From Metellina segmentata (taxonomy: Eukaryota > Arthropoda > Arachnida > Araneae > Tetragnathidae): a stretch of 64,000 nt of DNA. The position numbers and the translations under genes are program-made. Below the pieces are notes generated by a model. That model ran no database searches. It was not told where the DNA came from and worked only from the letters and a program-made list of their open reading frames with translations. Where the stretch lies: NCBI GenBank assembly GCA_947359465.1, contig OX375879.1, forward strand, positions 117,336,557 to 117,400,556, in the 5' to 3' direction. This document shows positions 33,143 to 43,979 of this stretch, in pieces. How positions within the stretch are numbered: position 1 is the stretch's first letter; each line of letters begins with the position of its first letter.

Positions 33143-33556
33143 AGAAGAAATATAATAGCCCGTTATGTTGCTTCGGTGCGACGGTAATTACCATTAACAT
33201 GGAGGAAATACAATAGTCCGTTATGTTGCTTCGGTGCGACGATAATTACCATTACCATAGACGAATTACAATAGCCCGTTATGCTGCTTCGGTGCGACGG
33301 TAATTACCATTACCATACAGGAAATACAATAACCCATTATGTTGCTTCGGTGCGACGGTAATTACCATTGCCATAGACGAATTACAAAAGCCAGTTATGT
33401 TGCTTCGGTGCGACGATAATTACCATTTTCATGGAAGAAATACAACAGTCCGTTACGTTGCTTTGGTGCGACGGTAATTACCATTACCATAGAAGAATTA
33501 CAATAACCCATTATGTTGCTTCGGTGCGACGGTAATAACCATTAACATAGAGTAAA
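33143..33556 (+). repeat. 58-bp tandem array of a SINE 3' tail, 7 units
   Basis: gttgcttcggtgcgacg-type motifs start at 33167, 33225, 33283, 33341, 33399, 33457 and 33515: an exact 58-bp step with substitutions but no indels. Each unit is the terminal SINE segment (aatagcccgttatgttgcttcgg, tgcgacggtaattacc). Unit variants (gaaata versus gaatta, gacggt versus gacgat) are interspersed, so the array grew in more than one step. Confidence 0.95.
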
Positions 33557-33559
33557 TAC

Positions 33560-34440
33560 AAAAGTAGAGTGAGAGCAATGATCTGGGTGGAACCTAACAT
33601 TCGCCTTCTGATTGGTCCACGAAACGGGAGGAGACGCCCGTCCATTGATTCATCATCTGATGGGTCCATTCATTGATCATCTAATAGCAGTAGACAGGCG
33701 ATTTTACCAGTTTTGTCGTTACTCTATAGAAATGCGAATTGACACATCTTTTTTGTCTTTGATGAATCTCCAAAGGAGGTTTTAGGCCATCGAGGGGAAA
33801 ATCCTCGAAAAGGGATTCCGCAAAGGGCAAAAAGTTTTGAATATCGCTCCCAGCTTTTTCCCATGGATGACCGCATAAAGGAATCAGCAGCAGCCCGAGG
33901 CATTCCTGTGCCGACGGATAGGGGTGGTTTCGAGTCGTTCTCATCTCCGACCGCTTTTCTAATTTCAAACTTCTTGGTAAACGCGGAGCAAGAAGTTTTT
34001 TAATAAAGGACAGCTGAGAGGGGGGGAGGAGATGGGGACGAATGAGATATGAATTCATGGGCCTCTGGTTCGAGATTTGGCATAGAAGAACCTCGGATGA
34101 TGAGGAAATGGAAATTGGGTGGTTTTGGAATTCTTTTTTTCATTAAAGGGCTCTGTGAGAGTTGTACTTCTTTTGAGAAGGCTGTAGGATTTGTTTTTCT
34201 TTCCAGTCCATCGCCACTAATGCTGTACGAGGACATAAAATCACCAAAACCTGTATAAAATCAGCAACAGCCGAAAGATGATGGTGGATGCGTGTACTTG
34301 CTTTTCCGGATTCTCCGTAAAATCACTCTCGTTTTTCGGTTATAAGGATCGGGAAAGTATTAAGGATTCTTTTCTTTGGGAATGTACAAGGAAAGCCAAT
34401 TTCGAAGTTTTAACGCCGAACCCGGAACCGTGAATGGATG
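33560..34440. other. No gene recognised
   Basis: A minus-strand frame 33681-34058 (125 codons) and a plus frame 34049-34258 overlap at their ends. Neither has a recognisable domain. A short local echo, ttgattcatcatctgatgggtccattcattgatcatc, lies near 33640-33680. Confidence 0.3.
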
Positions 34441-34446
34441 GTAAAT

Positions 34447-34700
34447 AGGCATTTTAATGATTGTCGCACTGAAGTAACACAACAGGCTATTGGTGGCGGT
34501 CCAGGATTAACCCCAGCAGGGGAAAATCAGAGGTCAACACCACGTAATTTTGAACCACGGTCAGGGGACGAGATCACACCTGAGCCTTCTCACTCCACTC
34601 TCCAAACTTCCACACCACACCAACGTGAGGACATTTGAGTATTTGGTTGGATTCGAACTCCCAACCCTCTGGTTGATAGTCGTTGCTAGGATACCGCGGA
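34447..34700 (-). mobile_element. SINE, type B, body deletion
   Basis: Minus-strand copy from attgtcgcactgaagtaac to ggattcgaactcccaacc. About 60 bp between gaggacatttgag and tatttggttgg is missing. Confidence 0.82.
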
Positions 34701-34789
34701 TGGAAATGAACCGTGAATGAAAAATATCTTGATCAGTGGTAGTCACTCAGACCGTAGTAAAAACATTCCTGATCACTAATTTTCAAGTT

Positions 34790-35390
34790 AGTTAAACGAA
34801 TTAAGGTCACACTGAGAGCCGCGGTAGCTCAGTCAGTAGAGCGTCGGGCTCGCATCAGAAGGGTTGTGGGTTCTGTCCTCGGCGGAGCCTGCAATTCTGA
34901 TGATTGCGAGATCGGCGCTTCGACCTGGCTAAAGACCGTCGTGTTCACTCATGGTGACTGGAGCACGTTCAATAGGTCGTGGTCACAAAGTCCACAAATG
35001 TTCCCATACCAAATCAATACCTCTGGGGGTACCTGATCAAGGGGTTATCGGCCTCTGATTGGGATCTAAATTACGATATGTGTGAGTGAATGGATGTATG
35101 AAAGAGACCTTCCTGTAAAATGGAAGTGTCATGTATGTCGAGCAAAGTCGTACTTCCTCCCGATGGGGCTCAATAACATGGAAGGCGCACCCACCTCGCC
35201 TCTTGCCGTCTTCGACGGGCCTGGCACTCCTCTGGTCTGCCAGTGTAGGCAGAAGAAACAACAACAACAGGTCACACTGAAGCAAGACGAGTTATTGACG
35301 ATGGTCCGGGATCTAACCCGAAGGGAAAGATACGAGGATACACCTTCTAATTTTAAACCATTCAATTCAACTTGTACCAGCCTTCACATA
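34790..35390 (-). mobile_element. SINE, type B fragment split by a type C SINE
   Basis: The tail end ttaaggtcacactga (to 34815) continues at 35281 as agcaagacgagttattgacg and runs to about 35390. The inserted type C copy and its target duplication account for the gap exactly. Confidence 0.9.
34816..35268 (+). mobile_element. SINE, type C, full length with 12-bp target duplication
   Basis: 453 bp. The tRNA-like head (gccgcggtagctcagtcag, tagagcg) is followed by a body with ggtgactggagcacg, gggttatcggcctctg and ctcctctggtctgccagtg, and a CAA-rich tail. AGGTCACACTGA flanks it at 34804-34815 and 35269-35280. A truncated second copy is at 12592-12917. Confidence 0.93.
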
Positions 35391-35394
35391 CATG

Positions 35395-36370
35395 ACTTTA
35401 TTTGGATAGAATATTTAATTCGCAAGTCTAATTGCTGATCCGCGCCTCATCCAATCGGTCTACAAAGGAATCTGAAAAACATCGAAATCAGTGGTAGATC
35501 GTCGGATATTCTTAGGCACTAATTTTCTAGAAAAAACCATAACTATACCTCTAAAACACCCCCTACGTAAGTTTGACAACAATAACCAACAGTAGTAGTG
35601 AGCAATCTAGTGTGGCTCTGTGCAATTTAGTTTTTAATATTTATTTTTTATAAATGGCTGTATGATTTCATTTCCAAGTTACGTTATTTCTAGCTACAGT
35701 GTACGTTTATAGAGGTGGCAACGGCCTTGGTGATTTTTGTTTTGACACACTTCTAAAGTCGCCTTATTTTAAGAATATTGTTCTTTCAGAAATATTTTTT
35801 CTTTTTACAACGGAAAATGAAAGACTGAAAACACATTTGAGAACGTTTTAAAAAGTGTATTTTTTTTAAATATTCACAAAAGTAATAAGCTTAAACACAT
35901 TTCAAAACACATTTGTGAACCAGCAGAAAAATTAAGCTGCGAATGTTGGGTAAGAATACTCTGAAACTGACATAATTAATATGACCTGATGCGTCAAAAC
36001 TTTTCTGGGAAAAAGGTATTAAAAAAGAAAATTCCACAAATGGCGAAAAACCAATGTTTAAACTCTACCGTGAAAAACATTTGTACTGTACAATAAAATT
36101 CCACAACTGGAGAAAAACCATTAAATGAACCAATGAAATCAAATAAAAAAAAATTTAAGGACCAATGCAATCAAAGGATATCTTAAAATTAAAATAACCA
36201 AGAATAACAGAAAAAATTTCAAACTAACCAATGTAATCCAACGATTTTAACGTATTTTGAAAAAACTTTCTAGAATAAGTTCCGTATAATAATAATTAAA
36301 AGTTTCCGTTTGGCAATGTTGCCATGAAAACCACAATAACCATAAATACACATGGGTTGCCTTAACCTAC
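35395..36370. other. No gene recognised; AT-rich
   Basis: The phrase aaaattccacaa-tgg-gaaaaacca occurs twice (about 36030 and 36100), a small direct repeat. No coding frame of note. Confidence 0.4.
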
Positions 36371-36371
36371 T

Positions 36372-36440
36372 AGGAATGCGACATCGATGTCGATGTTTTT
36401 AACATCGATGTATTGGAGTCGATGTTTTTGTAACATCGAT
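36372..36440. repeat. CATCGATG-rich satellite, left of the nest
   Basis: Repeats of acatcgatgt and tcgatgtttttgtaacatcgat end exactly at the left terminus of the element at 36441. The same satellite resumes at 39770. Confidence 0.85.
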
Positions 36441-37000
36441 CAGGGTGGCAACAAAATCTTCGAAAAAAAGTTCCCTGATATTTCCCTGATTTCCATGATA
36501 GTGTGACAAAAATTTCCCTGATTTTACAAATCCCTTAAGAAATGTCGGGATCCGTATTTGGTATCGATATACAGTACCCACGACAATATTTTTAAATATT
36601 TAGGGTCAGATGGGGTAAAAGAATCATTCTCCACAAATATTTTGCATTTTTTCTCATCAGATATTTTAATTGTTATTGTAAAGTCTGGAACCCTTAATGG
36701 AACTCCAACAATAGCAATTGAAAAAAATGCGAAAAAAAATATTTTGTTTAAAAAATATTATGAACCTTTTACACATGTCCCTACATTATCCAAATATACA
36801 TCAAAATCAAATAAAAATATACATAAAAAAAAATTGGTACAGCTTCAGTCTATGTTTAAAGCGGTTGCAACGATCTTCGCGGGTTTTTTTTTTTTTGGCG
36901 CATTTCTAGTAACAAGTTAGGGCAGGTTAAGGCAACCTATCTGAATTACGATTATTATGGTTTCCATGGTAACCTCGGCAAGCGAAAAGTTAAACCCTTA

Positions 37001-37409
37001 GGCCCGGTGCACACATCCGGTTTTTCAACGTACGGCGCCGCTGCCGTAAAGCAAGTGCGGTCTGAGATACATTAGATCCAATGGAGTAGTGCACACTTGC
37101 CTCCGGCGTCACTGCGGCGATGTACGTCCAACTTTGCGTGCAATTTCTACCGCAGTTCTCCACGGCGCAGCAGATCGCCGCACACGCTTCTCCGGACTGA
37201 AGTGATTAATAAATGGTTGATCCTGTAACAACTATTTTGTTTCAAAATATACTTTTTTAACTCTAAGTTAACGAAATAAACACGTTTTCATCGATAGAAA
37301 AATAATTGCAAATGGCGCGAAATGTCTGAATCTGAGTCATTTCACGGCTATGTGCGCATAATTGGGCTTCGGTGCCGCATGTTGAAAAATCGGATGTGTG
37401 CACCGGGCC
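37001..37409. mobile_element. PIF/Harbinger-type MITE with TTA duplication
   Basis: 409 bp. 36-bp terminal inverted repeats beginning GGCCCGGTGCACACATCCG have three mismatches. TTA flanks it at 36998-37000 and 37410-37412, the PIF/Harbinger target. No transposase. Confidence 0.92.
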
Positions 37410-37632
37410 TTAGACTACGGCTAGTACAGCAGTTGTACCATGATCGCGAAAAGGAAGAATTTAGACAACGGCCAGCACATCAGTTGTACCTTAAAAGTTA
37501 TGAGAATCGCGCCAAGAAATAATTTAGACTACGGCCGTTACAACTGTAGTGAATTGAAAGTTATAAGAATCGCGCCAAGGAAGAATCGCGCTAATTCTAT
37601 CAATAGTCGTAGTCAAAAGGTTAAATTTTCAT
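37410..37632 (-). repeat. Dispersed copy of the 62-bp minisatellite
   Basis: Complement of the 43172-43975 array: units ttagactacggccg, tcagttgtacc, aaagttataagaatcgcgcc. It ends in tagtcaaaaggttaaa, the same outer boundary seen at 43169 and 54078. Confidence 0.88.
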
Positions 37633-37981
37633 TTTGAATCTCCAATATTATAAACTGAAGTGTTTGTCAGTCTGTCTGTTTGTTTGTTTCCTGCACGCAA
37701 AGAAAGTCCTGACGAATCTATGGCACTTACATCACAGGTAGTCCGAATGTTTTGCAATTCTTGGGTCGCGGCGAATTTTAAAATTCAACAAAAAAAAATT
37801 TTAATGAATTAATGAAATGTAATTACTATTGAATGCAACAGCATAGAAGATCACAGATTCTAATTTTTTTTTTTTTCGTTTCCGTTATCTTTTTGCGCGG
37901 AGGAATGATTTTCCAGCGGACGATAAAAAACAAATAAACTTTGATCTGGAGTTATTTAGTTCTTTTTTCTATCTGCTAGAC

Positions 37982-38683
37982 CAGTGCTCCCCAACCTTTT
38001 TATCACCGCGGACCGGATCAACGTTTGATAATTTTAACGCTGGGGGGGGATACGTTGATTGTTTATATTTTAGATTGTTTTGATTGAATAATTTTAATTT
38101 AATTGGATTTAATCATGCCTTCAAAATAAAATACAGAAACACCAAAAAATGAATATTATGTGATTTAACATTTTAACTCACTAGAACGCTAAATCAATAA
38201 AATAGTTTCCCAACCACAAAAAACCCACGAAGCGCTCGAACTCTTTTAAAAGCAAGGACAGGTGATCGTGCACCAACTCGGAGAATGAATGTTAGGCTCA
38301 CTCTCGCCTAAAATCCCTGCTAACGTCTGAAACATGTCCAAAATGCCTCTGTTCACGCGCCGTCCCCACAACTTCAGTTTGGATTTAAATGCAGTTACTT
38401 TGTCTGCCAACTTGAAAACAGTTGTCACATTTGTCAAAATTAGAAAATAGAGACATACAGAATTCAGAAATCATAATTGAAGCTCTAGTAGCAGAACAAA
38501 TTTCAAGATCTGATTTACCGCCTCCTAATTTGAGTGGACATTTCATAGATAAGAACCGCACAAACCCGAGATAAATACACCAAAGTAAATAAAATGGAAA
38601 TAATTTAATACTTCTTGGACGGCCCGGTACCACTTGATCCACGAACCGGTACCGGTCCGCGGCCCGGGGGTTGGGGACCACTG
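37982..38683. mobile_element. hAT element with exact 8-bp target duplication
   Basis: 702 bp. Ends cagtgctccccaacc and, inverted, cagtggtccccaacc; a ccgcggaccgg motif occurs near both ends. TGCTAGAC flanks it at 37974-37981 and 38684-38691. Confidence 0.95.
38246..38437 (-). pseudogene. hAT transposase internal fragment
   Basis: Minus-strand frame with FKLADKVTAFKSKLKLWGRR followed by VNRGILDMFQTLAGIL. This resembles the central part of vertebrate/arthropod hAT transposases of the ZBED/EPM2AIP1 type. It is only about 60 codons, with neither the catalytic residues nor the dimerisation domain. Confidence 0.72.
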
Positions 38684-39769
38684 TGCTAGACCGTTAAAGA
38701 TAGAGTAAAAATTTCAAATTTCAACGGATTTGAAATCTGCGGAAAATATTACAATAAATCAGTACCTAAAAATATGTTTGTTTTTTTTTAAATAAAATTT
38801 TAAAATTAAATATCTTTAAAATTTTCGCAGCAGATTCTGACGTTTAGAGAGATTTTCAGCGAAAGAGGAAAATAAAAACACCATGGACTACACCGTTATG
38901 GCTGTTATCGAATTTGCGAAGCAATACATAGTTCACTATATTCATAGTTTGGTTTGCTTCGCAAAACCAAATGGAATTTCACAGGGAATTCATTCCAATA
39001 GGCTACGAATTTCCATTCGGTTAGCGAAGCAACCCAACACCACGAGAAACGCCATGATGGCTGTTATCCAATAGACTACGAATTATCATTTGGTTAGTTT
39101 CTCAAACCGTATTCGTAGCAATCAACAGGGGTTAGCGAGCAGCACCTAGTTAGTAAGCACCAGACCCCACGAAAAGAACTGTCACGGGCAACGCAGTGGC
39201 TAGTATTCTTTTAAGTTCTTTCAAAATTCGTTGAACTGTCGGTTGATTTTATTGATTCATTTGAAATAATTCCTTCCTTGGCGAATTTAGAAGTTCGCAA
39301 AAAAAGCGTCAAAGCCGTAACATCGCTATAAACGTAGTTTTACCAAAAAATTCTACAAAAATATAATTGCGAGCAAAAAATATTAATTTAATGCACCAAA
39401 AAACATTATTAGTTACACAAATTTAAAATTGTATACCACAAGTTGTATCGCTGTCCTCATGGCGACGAGACGCTCCGTTAACGAAAACCACGGCGGCGGT
39501 TTTCGATGGGTTCGAAAATTACGACGCCGGTGTTCTTTATACGACTTACAATTTCGGCAAAAACGATTTATTCTATTCTCAAAAGTACCTGTAATCGCGC
39601 AACTCTAAATAGTCCACAAACGACAATAGTTACAGTTTTCATAAAAAATTTTAAAATTCCCTCTGATTTTTTGTGAAATTTGGAAATTTTCCCTGAGAAT
39701 TCACTGATATTTCCAGAATTGAAAAGTTCCCTGAGAATTCCCTGATTTCCCGGTTCTGTTACCACCCTG

Positions 39770-40600
39770 TCGATGTTTATACTTGTCGATGTTTTATTTT
39801 TAAATGAAAAAAGTATCGTTATAAAAATTTTAAAATTAACAAAGTAGCATAATTTTTATAATCAGCAAATTGAACATACTTATAGACCAAAATGGCCAAG
39901 AGTGAAGGACCTGAAAAGTAGGGATGTAACATCGATGTCGATGTTTTCAAAACATTGATGTTTTATAAAAACATCGATGCATTGCAGCCGATGTTGCATC
40001 ACTAAATGATAAACCAGTTTTAAGACCTGGGGGAAAAAAGTTTAAATACACTGAATTTTAAACACATCGATGGTTTTGGGGCGATGTATTATCAACATCG
40101 ATGTTTTAATTTTGAACATTGATGTTTCAAAACATCGATGTTTTGCTAGCGATGTCGCATCAATAGTTGCTATACCAATTTTAAGAAATGGGGTAAAAAG
40201 TTTAAATTCACTGAATTTTAAAAACATCGATGGTTTTGGTGCGATGTATTATCAACATCGATATTTTAATTTTGAACATCGAAGTTACAACAATATCGAT
40301 GCTTTGCTGTCGATGTTTGCTGTTGTATGACTAGTTGCTAAACCAGTTTTAAGAAATGGAAGGGGGGGGGGAGTTTAAATTCACTGAATTTTAAAAACAT
40401 CGATGTTTTGCTGTCGATGTTGCATGACTAGCTGCTAAACCAGTTTTAAGAAATGGGAGCGAAAAGTTTAAATACACTGAATTTTAAAAACATCGATGTT
40501 TTTGGGTCGATGTATTATCAACATCGATGTTTTAATTTTGAACATCGATGTTTCAAAACATCGATGTTTTGCTGTCGATGTCGCATCCCTATAACCTACC
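39770..40600. repeat. ~160-bp satellite dense in CATCGATG palindromes
   Basis: aaccagttttaagaaatgg-type anchors at about 40013, 40173, 40340 and 40438 mark units of roughly 160 bp, the last shortened. Each unit carries several copies of acatcgatgtttt and the complement, so many short hairpins are possible. It continues the satellite at 36372-36440. Confidence 0.88.
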
Positions 40601-40639
40601 GTAACTCGCTACTAGAAGTGCGTCAAATAAAATCGCCAA

Positions 40640-41720
40640 AACCGTTGCCACCACTTTAAACGTAGACTGTAGCTGTACCCGTTAATTCCAAAGCAGCTTT
40701 ACGAAATTCTAAAATTTATTCACATAGATACATGAATATTTTGGTGAAATTCAAAAATTATAAACACACACAGCTACATTTGTCACTTGTTATTACTTAT
40801 TTTAAATAGTTTTCCAGTGCACGCCCCGAAAAAATTGTCTTCGAAAAGGGGTGCTGAGGCAAAAAATTTGGAACCATGTCTGGAAGGGAAATTGATGAAT
40901 AGAAGCTCAGCTGGCTTACTAAAGAAACTAACAGAAAGAAAATAAGTTTGAGAATCGTGTCGTAAAGGGAAATCGAGGAATAGAAACTGATCTGCATTAC
41001 TGGAGGAACTAGCAGAAAGCAAATGCAATAAAGTGCTTCCAAATGGAAGCTGAGACATTTCTCAAGAGGAAGGTACCTTGACTTTCGTAAATAGGATTCT
41101 TTTGGATTTGAATATGGACGATAGAATCTATAGGTTTCACAGGTGCATAGAAATTGAAGTTACGTTTTGTTTGCAAATGTGAGTTAAAAGAATTTCTATT
41201 TCTTTGTATAAATTAGGCTAAACACGACTATTACAATATATTTATAAGATACATTTTCACCAAGATCTATTTAATTTAACATGCATTTTCATTGGAGGTT
41301 GGTCACTAGTGGCGTTTTATTGCGCAAGGGCCATATGAGGTCCAGCTTCACCAAACACTGGACAGCGTAGAGTCAGAAGTGTCGCGAAAGAGACAAAAGT
41401 GGAATTGAGGACCAGAGTAGTGGGATGAAGGAAGAAAAGAATCTTTTGGGTATCCTGGGAACGTGAACCCCGTGGCTGTAAACCTCACAGGAAAAGATCG
41501 CTAGAGTAACTCGTGTTCGTGAAGCCCTTTCTTTCTTTCTTAATAGGAGGAGCACACCCCATCCGTGGTAACACTGAATTGGAATATAGCAGATTGTGCA
41601 ATTTTGCTTAGGGAGGTTCTCGAGTGGCACAAAAGAGAGGAACATATCCCTGACTTTCCGCTCCAAAAATCCTCTGACCGCCTTGAAAAGCTAAGCTGGG
41701 ACGTGAACGTGGTCGACACA
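40640..41720. other. No gene recognised
   Basis: A minus-strand repeat-like pair of frames around 40783-41058 encodes similar phrases twice (SSISLYDTI and SSISLPDMV), reflecting a ~75-bp degenerate direct duplication. No domain. Confidence 0.35.
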
Positions 41721-41728
41721 GCGAGATC

Positions 41729-42035
41729 GGTGGACCTTGAAAGCCAAGGTTGATTTGTTCTTCAGGAAACCCTTAAGACAGTTAATGTTTGCTTCACCCC
41801 AGGATGAATTGGACACTAACCCGCATCTACTCCCACAAACGAGTTGCCGAGCGAACATCTTTTGCAAGATGTTTTGCCTGTTACGGCGGTGGACCTTTGA
41901 GGCAAGGTAATTTTTGTCCTTCAGGAAACCTTTGGGATAGTTAATGTTTGCTTCACCCCAGGGTGAATTGGGCACTAACCCACATTTGCCCCCACAAACG
42001 AGTTGCCGAGCGAACATCTTTAACAAGATGTTTTG
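41729..42035. repeat. 159-bp tandem duplication
   Basis: Segments starting gtggacctt at about 41730 and 41890 are near copies: gttaatgtttgcttcacccc recurs at 41781 and 41940, and caaacgagttgccgagcgaac follows in both. Each unit ends in aagatgttttg. Confidence 0.9.
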
Positions 42036-42059
42036 TTCTCTTTTCTTGTGTTTGGCTCA

Positions 42060-43165
42060 GTATGGCCCATAAAGCCCCAAGACATTCAAGCAGCCAACTT
42101 TTGATTCGGTAAAATTATGGTGGTACAGGTGTTTTAATTTTATACACCGATAACAACTATAACCACCAGTGCGATGTATTTTTTCCATCGGTCTCCAACT
42201 GAAATTGAACGCCTCGTATCACACATCTAGGTATACAGTTTCAAACAATTCAAACAACTTGTATTTCTTCTCAATACCCACAGCTTACAAAATTAGATAT
42301 TCAAAAAGAAGCTATATGTAACAAATGCTAAAGATTCAAAACAACTCAATGCAGTTTATGAAATTTTCCACGTAAGATCCGCCATCGACATTTCTTTACA
42401 AAATAAACACAACCACCAGTGTTTATTCATTAAAAAGTCCAGCGCAACCCTACATAACTTCCCATTTAAATATTCCATTCCCTTAGCTGCACTGGAACGA
42501 AAAATGTTTCTCACTCACCCCACCTGTCCAACAATAGCCTCATCCAAATTCCTTCTGTATCTTTTTTTGCACCATTTCGAAAATCCTCACCGCCTTTCCA
42601 GTTTCCGAAAATTAATCGAATACACCCCGACCAACGTTTCACTTTGCATTCTAATTTAATTGGCCGGTGTCCCTTTCGGAGGCCTTTGAAAAGATAAATC
42701 TGGCCACTTCCACCCCCTGGGGGTTGCCGCAAAGCTCGCAAAAATAAATTTGACGAGAGCTAAGGGACTGGGCTCCAGTCTCCATAAACGCCCGACAGGG
42801 ACTTAACCGGGACAGCATTAATTAAAGTTTGATTTGTGTATTTAAAACAGTCCCAACTCCAGCCTGACGTGGACGTAAGCCTTCCGAGTTGGGTCTGAAT
42901 TCAATTTGTAATTAGATATGTAAGGGGTCGTGAGGGCGAGGTCGTAAATCTGGCGTATCACAGCCGACCATCTTTTGTTGATGGGAGGATAAATTGAAGG
43001 CTTGTTTGCGAGTTCGTCCGGCCGTTATGTGGATTTAGAATGGAGTCGTATTTGAACTGGTGCTCCAAGGCGTGTGCGCGTAAATTGAAAAGTAATGGAA
43101 TTTCATTCAAAACGTTCTCCGGACATGAGTGCTAGACTTCTTTCGTCAGCGATTGTCGGTAGGTA
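42060..43165. other. No gene recognised
   Basis: 42480-43160 is more G+C-balanced and free of known repeats, and could be conserved non-coding DNA. No coding frame with domain support (the minus frame 42511-42741 is unassigned). Confidence 0.3.
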
Positions 43166-43168
43166 CTT

Positions 43169-43975
43169 AACCTTTTGAATACGGCTATAGATATAACAAG
43201 CGCGATTCTTTCATTCCCGGCGCGATTCTTATAATTTTCAAGGTACACTTGCTGTAACGGCCGTAGTCTGAATTCTTTCTAGGCGATTCTGATAACTTTC
43301 AAGATACACCTGCTGTTACGGCCGTAGTCTAAATTCTTTCTTGGTGCGATTCTTATAATTTTCAAGATACACCTGCTGTTACGGCCGTAGTCTAAATTCT
43401 TTCTTGGTGCGATTCTGATATCTTTCAAGGTACACTTCCTGTTACGGCCGTAGTCTGAATTCTTTCTAGGCGATTCTGATAACTTTCAAGATACACCTGC
43501 TGTTACGGCCGTAGTCTGAATTCTTTCTAGGCGATTTTGATAACTTTCAAGATACACCTGCTTTAGCGGCCGTAGTCTAAATTCTTTCTTGGAGTGATTC
43601 TGATAACTTTCAAGATACACCTGCTGTTACGGCCGTAGTCTAAATTCTTTCTTGGTGCGATTCTTATAATTTTCAAGGTACACCTGTTGTTACGGCCGTA
43701 GTCTAAATTCTTTCTTGGCGCGATTCTGAATTCTTTCTAGGCGATTCTGATAACTTTCAAGATACACCTGCTTTAGCGGCCGTAGTCTAAATTCTTTCTT
43801 GGTGCGATTCTGATAACTTTCAAGGCACACCTGCTGTTACGGCCGTAGTCTAAATTCTTTCTTGGCGCGATTCTGATAACTTTCAAGATACACCTGCTGT
43901 TACGGCCGTAGTCTAAATTCTTTCTTGGTGCGATTCTTGTAACTTTCAAGGTATAACTGATGTTCCGGCCAGATT
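43169..43975 (+). repeat. 61-63-bp minisatellite, about 12 units
   Basis: The core acggccgtagtct recurs at 43257, 43318, 43381, 43444, 43505, 43565, 43629, 43692, 43775, 43839 and 43902. Most steps are 60-64 bp; one is 83 bp and contains a partial extra unit. Each unit also has aattctttcttggtgcgatt and actttcaagatacacctgctg. Two sub-variants (ctaggcgatt versus cttggtgcgatt) alternate in runs. The array starts at ttaaccttttgaatacggc, also found at 54078 and, inverted, near 37620. Confidence 0.95.
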
Positions 43976-43979
43976 GGTA

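Larger units (their letters stand above)
37639..39203 (+). mobile_element. Non-autonomous Helitron (1.57 kb) containing a hAT
   Basis: 5' end TCTCCAATATTATAAACTG preceded by A, with the gtctgtctgtttgtttg run commonly found just inside Helitron 5' ends. 3' end: GTCAC-GG-GCAAC hairpin-like motif, then CTAG followed by T (39204). Insertion between A and T without duplication fits Helitrons. No Rep/helicase. The hAT at 37982-38683 lies inside. Confidence 0.75.
36441..39769. mobile_element. Outer TIR element hosting a nest of insertions
   Basis: Left end cagggtggcaacaaaa and, inverted, right end cagggtggtaacagaa (two mismatches in 16). Both ends carry repeated ttccctga motifs. The flanks overlap as TCGAT in the palindromic satellite. 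hAT-like in look, but no 8-bp duplication can be proven in this repeated target. Contents in order: Harbinger MITE 37001, minisatellite 37410, Helitron 37639 with a hAT at 37982. The span without insertions would be under 1.3 kb. Confidence 0.6.

Noticed and set aside
32803..33216. 137-codon plus-strand frame
   Set aside because: No domain, Ser/Pro-rich by composition, and it ends in the SINE-tail array.
33143..33556. CRISPR-like array
   Set aside because: The 58-bp units have no spacers, derive from a SINE tail, and the DNA is eukaryotic.
34816..34890. Possible tRNA gene (tagctcagtcagtagagcg)
   Set aside because: It is the head of a SINE with a body, tail and target duplication; the second half of the cloverleaf is not preserved.
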